NCBI GenBank assembly: GCA_015680905.1
Contig: CM027384.1
Span: forward strand, 74,247,501 to 74,311,500
Direction of reading: 5' to 3'
Source: Coptis chinensis
Lineage: Eukaryota > Streptophyta > Magnoliopsida > Ranunculales > Ranunculaceae
Length of the DNA: 64,000 bases
Numbering within the stretch: the stretch's first letter is position 1; each line of letters starts with the position of its first letter. Positions 37,678 to 46,525 of this stretch are shown in pieces. The position numbers and the translations under genes were made by a program. Under the pieces are notes generated by a model. It ran no database searches. It had not been told where the DNA came from and saw nothing but the letters and a program-made list of their open reading frames with translations.

Positions 37678-38454
37678 AAAACCAAAAGAATTTGAACTCC
37701 GAAAAAAGGTGTACGTTAAACTAAGTTTATTGCTAGCAATGACAAGATTTTTATGATTAAATTGAGTTGAATAACTTTGCATATTTTCAAAAGGGGAGTA
37801 CAAAGTTTGAGATCATATTAGATGTTTATCCAAATTTCAATTTATGAGGTTTTAGTGTTTTTTTTTTTGTTGTTATTGTTGTTGTTGTTGTTTTTTTTTT
37901 TTTTTTTTAACCAAGTTTTAGTATTTCAGTAGTGAGGAATGAAGATGTCCCTTCATATGGAAATGTTGCTCTGCAAGTATTTTTTTTTAGCAAGCCTATT
38001 TTAAATGAGATCAATAACTCTTTAATGCTGACGAGGTTCGAGCCCCAGACCTCGGTATTATCACCCAAAGGTTTTACCAACTAATTCAGTTGACTTAAAT
38101 CTTTATTGCAATTGAAATGTTGACTTGAAGTAGTACGTGTTCTCATTTCATGACGAGAACGTTAAAAGTCGATTCATGTCCATCACCCAACGAAAATATG
38201 TAATCAAATTAATTATCTTGCTAAAAAGTTTGGTACAATTAAGATAGTCGACTTTGAAGTGGTTCTTGCTCTGTAACTCAAGTTGAAAGATTAATGTTTA
38301 ATTGTTTATAGTTAAGTGAAACTTGGACACAAAAAGGGAGAAGAGGAGCTATAGGAAATTGATGGAAGAAGGGTATATTGGGTAGTACATATTTATTGTA
38401 GGGAATTTATCAGTGTGGGGTGGGAATATTATTACCCTTGAATAATAGATGGCA
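37675..38454. other. Intergenic, no gene seen
   Basis: AT-rich DNA with T and GTT runs near 37855-37910. The text CGAGGTTCGAGCCCCAGACC near 38033 resembles a tRNA T-arm/B-box, but no cloverleaf or A box surrounds it at the right spacing. It may be a SINE remnant. Confidence 0.35.
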
Positions 38455-38462
38455 TTTCACAG

Positions 38463-38994
38463 TAGGGATGTCAATGGGCTGGGACAAGCCCGAAGTCCGA
38501 TTGAATCCGAACCGATAAGATAAGGACTTAGACTTTAAATTTAGCAAGGTCTGGACATACCTATGTCCGATCCGATAATGGCCCGGCCCGAAATCTATAA
38601 TAGTTTATGTGTTTTATATTTAATATTATTAATATATCTATTATATTTACTGAAAGTTGATATAAAAAATTGGAAGCCATATTGGTTAGTATTGTGTTTG
38701 CCACACAAGAGTTGTGGATTCGATTCTTACCACTTACAAATTTTAGACAAAAATAACAGTTCTCATGTATTGCTACCGGACCTAGGCCTGGCCCAAATCC
38801 GAACTTGCCCAATAGGACTTAGGCCGGACTTGGACTCAAAATATCAAATATCATTTGGGCCGGGCCTGGACCTAGGTGTGTCCTATTCAGGTCCAATAGG
38901 ACTTAGGCCGGACTTGGACTCAAAATATCAAATATCATTTGGTGGGCCTGGACCTAGGTGTGTCCTATTCAGGTCCGACCCGTTGACAACCCTA
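38463..38994. mobile_element. hAT-type MITE with TAGGG(A/T)TGTCAA ends
   Basis: A 532-bp element. The left end is TAGGGATGTCAATGGG; the right end is the inverse, CCCGTTGACAACCCTA. Flanking 8-mers TTTCACAG (38455-38462) and TTTCATAG (38995-39002) match at 7 of 8 positions, as expected of a hAT target duplication. The inside is built of CCGGACTTGGACT/GGCCTGGACCTAGG phrases and contains an 84-bp tandem duplication (copies near 38821 and 38905). No transposase is present. The 156-codon frame crossing it is not a gene. Confidence 0.88.
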
Positions 38995-39105
38995 TTTCAT
39001 AGTGATCTTGGACACACCCATAAAAATACTTAGGTATCCCAATTTTAAAATAAATAAATAAAATAATTTAGACACATTTAACTTCATAAATTATCATTCT
39101 TTTTA

Positions 39106-39272
39106 GGGATATTTAGAATTTGGTCCTAACCATACTTGGTTTATTAGGGTTTGGTCCAGAAAAGGTTGAATATTAGGGTTTAGTCCTAGTTTTGGTTTTG
39201 ACCACAAACTGAGTTGGACTGTGGTCAATCGGCTTGTATTTTGAAATGGCAATAATAATACCCTCGCGTAAT
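39106..39272 (+). repeat. Left terminal inverted repeat of the MULE
   Basis: 167 bp, opening GGGATATTTAGAATTTGG and running through ACCATACTTGGTTTATTAGG to CCTCGCGTAAT. It contains a short extra stretch (GACTGTGG region) relative to its partner. Confidence 0.95.
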
Positions 39273-40268
39273 ATCAATGCGAATAACTAAAGTTGCCGTT
39301 GGAATCTCAATCAAAATTGACTTGCCACGTCACAAATCTAGCTAACAAATAAATCAACGGCCAAAACAATAGATCCGTTGGTGGTCCTCTCTATAAGAGA
39401 AACCAAATACCATTTCATCCTTTGCAAATCTCACTCGGAAGGAAATATGGGGAGCCTCACAAGACTTTTGTTACCACGTACACTTTTTTCTACCTCTTCA
39501 CCTTCAAAATTCAAAATTCTAATGGGTGACAAGTAGGACTAAGCTCTAATTTTTCAAGTAACAAGGGGACCAAGTCCTAAAAGATGGCCTTATTTATGTA
39601 TCAAAGTCTAACTTGTATATAATCTTGGTTTTCACGGATATGTCGGCTATGTTACCAAGAAGACCACCACACTTCGTAAAGTGTCCATACCTAAAAAAGA
39701 GATGCAATATGGAAAACTGTAGAGGCATTATGGATTTGCACAAGTCCAAGATAAATCGCAAAGTACTTGAAGTTATGGCTCTCACTGATGATTGGGTTGG
39801 ATGTTTCAATAAGGTTCAACTAACTCCACTGCGATAACCGAATCTTCCTATCCCATTGAAGGAGGTCACACTTGTCATTAATTGTGATGTTTGTGGGCAT
39901 GAGTGTTGTTGTTACATTTTGTCATTTTGTATTTTGAAGGAAGCATGTCCGGTAGTAGGATACTATGTCGGTTTGTCTACATTTTGTTGCGGACGTTTGC
40001 ATTACCTTTGTGGTGTCACATGTACATTTTGTTGCAGATGTTTTTAATGTTTTTCTAGTGTTTTAATGTTTTTTTATGTTGTTCTTCCAATGTTGTTGTT
40101 CTTCTAGAGATATTTGAGTCCATGTCCCAGTCTTTTGTTTGTTGCTTAATGTTTGTTAATCTACTTATCGATCTATTATTGTTGTTGGTACTCTAAATAA
40201 CATAACATTGAGAAATTTCAAACAAAACATAGCAGAGGACATTAAACTGACAAATTTCATACCAAAAT

Positions 40269-40370
40269 ATAGCATTATAAATCAAAAAGTACATCTAATC
40301 CCAAAATAGCATTACAAATCCAAAAGTACATCTAATCCCAAAATAGCATTACAAATCCAAAAGTACACCA
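40269..40370. repeat. 37-bp tandem repeat, three copies
   Basis: Unit ATAGCATTACAAATCCAAAA plus GTACATCTAATCCCAAA, starting at 40269, 40306 and 40343, with only two changes in the first copy. It lies in the MULE between its left TIR and the transposase end. Confidence 0.93.
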
Positions 40371-43300
40371 GACCAATAGCATAAGTACCAAAATGTAACT
40401 AAAACTAAAAACTGAAATGATAAAGAGTTTGTTTTCACAACAACATTCAGTCTTGGATTTGCTTTCACTATGTCTGACTAAGTGGCTCTACTACGACTCT
40501 CGACTTAAATTCATTGGAGGTGTTGAAGGTGTTGGTACATTGTCATCTCCAAACATCAGCCTATATAAACCCCTTGTCCTCACTCACATTGCCGGTGTTG
40601 GTCCTCTTGGCCTTCTACTTCCTCCTCCGGATTCTTCATCTTGTGGTGGTGGTGCTTTCTTTGTTGTTGCTTCCTGTTGAACTTCTCTGGCCGGTGCTCT
40701 TCCTCCTCTTGGCCTTGTGCTCCTTGCTCTAACTCCTCCTTCAGTCTTTGCTGCTGCTTTAGGTTCAACTTCTCCTGGCTGGTGCTCTTCCTCCTCTTGG
40801 CCTTGTGCTCCTTGCTCTAACCCTCCTTCTAGTCAGAGCTGCTTCAAGTTCAACTTCTGGCTCGTGGTGTTCTTCCTTCCTCCTCTGGCCTTGTGCTCCT
40901 TGCTCTAACTCCTCCTTCCTTCACTACTTGTGGTGCTTCATGTTCCACTTGTTGTTCTTGTTGTAGTGGAGTTGTAGTGGAGCACTCTTTCTTCCTCCCT
41001 CTCCTATTGGCTTCTTCAGGTGGAACATGTTGCTTTGGTGGTTGTTGTTCGGATGGTTGTTGTTCGATCTTTGGTTCAAGATGGTCTTGTCCACCTTCAA
41101 CTAAATCATTACTCATTAGTTAACTACCATTACTAACTTTAAATACTCATTTGTTAACAATGAAAAGTTACCTTGGCCTTTACCCTTCCCTCTCTTGCCA
41201 TGAACTCCTTTCTTTCTTTCTTCGTCACAATTCAAGGTATTGTGACCGTGTGTTCCACACTTTATTTTTCTATGAGTCTTAAGTGGTTCATCTTCACTCC
41301 TAATTCTCTGTTTTTTTGGCCTTCCAGCCCCCTTCTAGTGTGTTCGGGAGGTAGAACCAATTCTGATGGGCTTTCCCAGATAGAGTAAGCAATAAGTTAT
41401 CAAGTGGACTTACTATATAAGTAAGCAAGTGGACTTTCCTCAGTATAAGTAACTAATAAGTTATAGGGAGTTATGAAAGTTCCCTACTAGTATAGACTTA
41501 CTATTTCCTTCCTCAATATTATCAAGTGGATAAAGATAATTTGCATAAGTTGCTCAATGCCTCCACACTAAAATATGGACTGCAATACCAGTAAAAAAAT
41601 GGACTTAATTAATAACAAAAACAAAACAAATTAAAACAATATGCAATGAAGTAAATCACTTAAGGGGAACCCCATTACTTAATTACCTTGCCCATCGGGG
41701 CCTCCTTGGTCTAAGGATCTGCAACAAAGATGTACACAAGGTACTCGACATTTGCCACTCAATGCAAGAGCATTGAAGTTTGCCAATATCAACATTGTAC
41801 TTAGTCCCATCTTGGTGTTGATTGCTAAGTATTCAACATCTGATACACCCTTTATCTCATACCAATTGTATCTCAACTCTCTCTTTTTTATCATGAACAA
41901 CACATTTGGTACAACTTCACCAGGCATCAATGACAATGCCAATTCCCTTCTATCATAGACCATTTGCAGCAAATTTAGGTTGTACTTATCCATAAAATGA
42001 ACCAATGGTTTATCTCGATCGCGCGATATCCGGGGAATTGAAGCTTTCACAAATTATTGGTTAACTCATCACACTTTGATGTCCAAATAAAGTGTGCCCT
42101 AGCCCAACAACTCCTTGGCTCGTCTAACCAATCCAAAGCTTTACTGTTTGTTTTGTTGATAACACCCAATATCTTTATCGGTTCTTGTTGTTTATATGCC
42201 TTAGCTTTTTTAAGCTAGATTCTCCCATAATTCACCGCCAAAATTCTTTTTGAAGTTCTTATACATATGTCCAAGCAATACACGGAAGAAAAAACCAACA
42301 TATACATATTATCATTATGACTGAAATAAACAACATATACAAACAAAATGGCTTATTATGCATATACAACATATACATATACAAAAACAGCATATACATA
42401 TACAAAAAAAACAACATCACCTATTAGGCATTACCCGTGATTTGAATCGAAAGTACTCATCAACAAAGACTTATTAATCCTTTTTTTGCATCAGCGATGA
42501 AGGTAAGCTTGTCTTTATGCATGTCAAGAAATGGCTTCATCTCACATAAGAACTGCCTCCATGTATCCCCATTCTCCCCTTGCATATGAAAAAAACAAAG
42601 AGGGACAATCCCATTCATGGCATCCAAAATCCAATAGCGGTTAAACAACACCCACCATACTTGCCTTTGAAAAACAGCCATCCATACCAACAATTGGTCT
42701 ACACCCATTCAACCATCCATCAAGTGATGACTTGTACGCAACAACAACACCAATGAAACTATGATTCTTTTCATTCACAAAATGTTTGGCAAGGCTACCA
42801 GGGTTTGACTTTATAATCTGCCTACACATCTCTGGGACTAGTCTATAACCCTCCTCATAATTGCCATTGATCACTTCAAGCATCAATGTCCTAGCATTCC
42901 AACTAATCCAATATGATATGCTAACTCCATACTGAAAAAACATCTCTGCTTGTATATCCTTAGGTCTATAATCTGGATGCTCTCTCATCTTATTTTCAAG
43001 TGCTTGAGCCACCCATGGTGCTCTAGCCTGTGTAAACTTGTTCTTCACACTAGCTTCACATGTATGTTCATCATTATAGTTTCTAAGAACAAAAGTGTGC
43101 ATGTCTTTTCTGGTAAGAGTAGCAGTTATAGTCCACTCACAACTAGGATCTTTGCATGCCAAAATGTATCTCTCTCTGTCATTTCTCACTTGTTGTGTAC
43201 TAAACTTGTGCTTAATTGCCATTGTCTGGAAGAACTCTCTACAATCCTCTACAGTTGCCCATGTCATTTTAGGCTTCAACTCACACGAGCCAAACCTTTT

Positions 43301-43600
43301 AGAAGCTTCAGCAACGGTCGAAACCTTAGCCATGTCCTCAATCTCGAAAACATTTGTTGTTCCCATGGACCAATTTCCCAAAACGATGCCTTGTAATTCT
43401 TCTTCTAAATTGTGAACTTCTTCATCAACCATCATTGGATCAATATCATTATCTAACTCATTCTCGGAGTAATCACTACCGTAGGACAATACTCTTCATC
43501 ACTATCTTCTTGATTGCTATCATACCCTACATCCAAAAGTACCAAAAACCGCCCAAAATATTGACCATACCGATACAAAGGCTCTTCAAGATCCCTTTTA

Positions 43601-43765
43601 TCATGATTCAAATCCTCTAACACATCAACACTTTCAGCATGAGTACCATTATGATTCAAATCCTCTAACATATCAACAACTTCACCATGACTACCATTAG
43701 GATTCAATTCCTCTAACACATCAATAACTTCAACATGAGTACCATCAGGTTCATTCAATTCTTCC
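43601..43765 (-). repeat. 48-bp coding tandem repeat in the MULE transposase
   Basis: Three and a half copies of a 48-bp unit encoding LEDLNHNGTHAESVDV-like 16-mers. The length is an exact multiple of three, so the repeat expanded while the frame was under protein-level constraint. Confidence 0.9.
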
Positions 43766-44027
43766 AGAAACTCATTAATATTCTCGAAAGTACGAAAACC
43801 ATCATCAATGCGGGATCTAATTGAGACAAGTGCACATCATTCCCAGATGGCTGAACACCATTGTGCCCCTCAACCACATTCTCAGTCACCTCCTCTCTTG
43901 CTTGTGGCTCACTAATTTCTTCATCATCAGAAATGTCAAAGACCAATGGCTCTCCATTGGGACCTACAAGTGGTTTAGTTTTCGTTATGTTAAGCTGTTG
44001 GACTTTCTTATAGGTGCCATTGGTTTT

Positions 44028-44166
44028 GTTTTGAGTGGGAACCGGTTTAGGTTTTTGAGTGGGAACTGGATTAGGTTTTTGAGTGGGAACTGGTTTAGGT
44101 TTTTGAGTGGGAACTGGTTTAGGTTTTTGAGTGGGAACTGGATTAGGTTTTTGAGTGGGAACTTCA
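44028..44166 (-). repeat. 24-bp coding tandem repeat (octapeptide P-N/K-PVPTQK)
   Basis: About six copies of a 24-bp unit (plus strand TTTTTGAGTGGGAACTGGTT plus TAGG). In the transposase frame they encode a Pro-rich octapeptide. In the shifted frame they read as NQFPLKNL, which is not the native product. Confidence 0.9.
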
Positions 44167-45761
44167 ATGGGAACTGGACTGAATCTAGGTGATCTTCTAA
44201 CACTTTCAGTGACTTGTAAAGGTTTCTTGGGTGTTGTGGGCAGTTGTGTTGGGGTGGAGTCAAGAGGTGAGGGAGAGTTATGAGCAGTGATGCTGGAGTC
44301 AAGTGGTGGGGAGAGTTATAAGCGATGTTGAAGTCAAGTGGTGGGGGAGAGTTATGAGCAGTTGGTGGAGGTGGGAGGACAAATAGGTGGTATTGTTTAA
44401 GTGTAAGCTTACCCCACATATCCATAAGATGTTTGTCTTCTGTTATGCTACATAACTTCCCTTCAATCAAACTTGCAATCTCAAACTTAACTCCTTCACC
44501 AACCAATTTCTGCAAATCCTTTCGCAAATCTAGCAGAAATATCTCATCCCCATCATATTTCACACACTCTCTCTTACCACCCTTGTATTGACTAGCTTTT
44601 ATCTTCCCAGGAATAGTTCTCCCCCACTTACCACCATAATGTATCACAAATTCCTTTACACCTAGCAAAGGATTGGCCATTCTTCCTCTGTCCACAAACA
44701 TACAAACAAACAACATATAGGATAAATCAGTTAATAAGAAACAATTCAAACAAGGGGACCCTTCTCACAATTACATTCAATCAATTTAATGCAAGACAAA
44801 TATAAACTTGCAAATATAGATCATTCAAATGCATATAATTTCAAACATTTACAATATATCCATCCCAAATGTTATTACTTCCTAATTTCAAACATTTACA
44901 ACATATTCCAAATGTTATTACTTCCTAACAAAGGATCGGACTCTCGGACAAAATGTAAGAAAAGACCCCAAATCATAGCATGTCCACATATAGAGTTAAG
45001 TACTTGTAATTACTTCCTAATATAATCATAGTCCAACCTGAATAGTTAAAAATTAGGTTTTAGTCCATGTTTTCTAAAGTGTATGCGGCAATAGACTAAG
45101 CCATGCACCATGCAATACAACAAACCACCATTTTAATTCACGCTTTCTTGAAAAATTAACAATAACGATTATAAGAAGCATCACGAAAAGCCACCATTTT
45201 TCCAACAGATCAAGCTAACACTTTCATGTTTATCATACAACTTTATATAAAAATTATATTTTTACTAAGATTAATTAACATAAAAAACTAACCTTTAAGC
45301 AACAACCTTCAATTTTATGACGACAACAGATGATGATGACCTTAAATCAACGATTATGACCTCACAACAGCTTCAAAACCATAAAACAACGACGATCAAC
45401 AGGTACACTAGATGAAAATCATTAAAAAAAAACACGATCAACAACTCCAATGGAGGTTCTTCATATTTCGTGGTTAGAGAAGAAGAGGGGCTGGTTTGGC
45501 TGTTTGGGTTTGTATGCCAGTGTTAAACTTGGTGTTTTCACACATGAGAGCTAGGGTTTCTGTGAGAGAAGTCGAGAGAGAGAGTGAGAGAGTGAGTGAT
45601 CATTTCCCTCCTTATTTCACCTGTCTGTATTTCACATCCAAAACAAAAAATCTCATTTGTATTCTCGAGATGCGCAAATTTCAGATCTGACGGCCACATT
45701 AAAAGTCGAAGTCAGATGTCGACACGTGTCGAATTAATTTGATTAAATAGAAGCACACGAT

Positions 45762-45915
45762 ATTACACGCGGTATATTATTGCCATTTCGAAAATACAAG
45801 CCGATTGACCAAACTCAATAAAAAATCAAAACTAGGACTAAACCCTAATATTCAACCTTTTCTGGACCAAACCCTAATAAACCAAGTATGGTTAGGACCA
45901 AAGTCTAAAAAGCCC
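45762..45915 (-). repeat. Right terminal inverted repeat of the MULE
   Basis: 154 bp. Read inward on the minus strand it opens GGGCTTTTTAGACTTTGG and then follows the left repeat almost base for base to ACCGCGTGTAAT. It lies upstream of the transposase start, where MULE repeats usually carry the promoter. Confidence 0.95.
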
Positions 45916-46019
45916 TTCTTTTTATTAGGCGTATCCAAGATGTTTATTGACTAAAACAATATTTATTGACTAAAACAAGTATTGAATATATAACTCGTGG
46001 ACCATACTAAACCCTCTAC

Positions 46020-46454
46020 CAGTGTTTAGAAAACCGGACCGGACTGGTGGTTGAACTGGGGTCCGACCGGAACCGGTAAATTTTCTGTTCAGTTCAGTTA
46101 AAACTTGAGTTTATAGTTGAACCCTCAATTCTAAACCGGATCATCCTTATATAATTTTTTTTTTCTTTTTTTGAAAAATTGATAATGTGGGGAGTTGAAC
46201 ACTTGAACCTAACACCTAAACAAGATAATCCAAACTCCAAACCAATTTACTACTATGTATTTCTTGTATAAAAAATTTATTTTGATATATAATACCAATT
46301 AATATTGAATTAAAACATGTATTTATTCATTTTATTATTGTAATTATTAAAAAATTTGCTAAATAAACATAAATCGGTCCGACCGAGTTGAACCATGGTT
46401 GAACCATTTTAACAAAATATCGGTTCGATTACCGGTTCAGTTTTCAAAACATTG
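46020..46454. mobile_element. hAT-type MITE with perfect 8-bp target duplication
   Basis: 435 bp. The left end is CAGTGTTTAGAAAACCGGAC; the right end, read inward, is CAATGTTTTGAAAACTGAAC. Both flanks carry CCCTCTAC (46012-46019 and 46455-46462). The subterminal parts are rich in GGACCGG/GGTTGAACC words. No transposase is present. It sits only 88 bp from the MULE target duplication and about 70 bp before the lipase fragment, and may have removed or separated the 5' part of that gene. Confidence 0.93.
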
Positions 46455-46525
46455 CCCTCTACGTGATTAGAAAAAGATCGGGTTTTTTTTCTTCTCCTCC
46501 TCCAATAACGTCATCTTTTATCTCA

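Larger units (their letters stand above)
40510..44680 (-). pseudogene. MULE transposase (MURA type) with PB1-like N-terminus, frame-broken
   Basis: Start ATG 44680 (MANPLLGVKEFVIHYGG, preceded by RGR). N-terminal PB1-like domain to about 44410; repeats of NSPPPLD; six or so copies of PNPVPTQK (44028-44166); acidic stretch LVFDISDDEE (about 43930); 16-residue repeats DLNHNGTHAESVDVLE (43601-43760). The DNA-binding MuDR domain lies at about 43310-43060 (MTWATVEDCREFFQ, CEWTITATL). The MULE catalytic core begins IVGMDGCFSK and TFIADAKKGL (first two Asp of the DDE triad). Next comes HMYKNFKKNFGGELWENLA, then a SWIM zinc finger near 41720 (CSCIEWQM), and a tail with RPKKQRIRSEDEP and a CGTHGHNTLNC knuckle near 41230. 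A Gln/Glu/Pro-rich end lies at 41116-40510. Breaks include a 1-nt indel in a G-run near 44305 and shifts near 43860, 43490, 42640 and in 42060-42250. Confidence 0.88.
39106..45915 (-). mobile_element. Mutator-like element (MULE) with long TIRs and decayed transposase
   Basis: A complete 6810-bp element by its ends. The left terminal inverted repeat, 39106-39272, and the right one, 45762-45915, are near-identical inverses (GGGMTWTTTAGAMTTTGGTCC outermost). Both sides are flanked by the perfect 9-bp target duplication TTCTTTTTA (39097-39105 and 45916-45924). Inside, on the minus strand, lies a MURA-type transposase with an N-terminal PB1-like domain. Its reading frame has at least five frame breaks, so this copy is no longer autonomous, although its ends look mobilisable by a related transposase. 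The perfect duplication suggests a fairly young insertion. The left third (39273-40400) has no recognised gene. Confidence 0.95.

Noticed and set aside
37570-37803. 77-codon frame across 37.6-37.8 kb
   Set aside because: Its core is the (AT)30 microsatellite read as repeated Tyr-Ile.
38020-38110. tRNA gene suggested by GGTTCGAGCCCC-like text
   Set aside because: No A box, anticodon stem or acceptor stem at the needed spacing; at best a SINE trace.
38563-39033. 156-codon plus-strand frame as a host gene
   Set aside because: It runs through the hAT MITE 38463-38994 and its internal duplication, and the protein text is a translation of the repeat (PGLDLGV, GLRPDLDSK).
40417-41123. Leu/Ser-rich plus-strand frames as a membrane protein
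   Set aside because: They are antisense to the Glu/Gln/Pro-rich tail of the MULE transposase; the hydrophobic look is a strand artefact.
42950-43415. 148- and 106-codon plus-strand frames as genes
   Set aside because: They are antisense to the MULE transposase DNA-binding domain, which explains the open frames.
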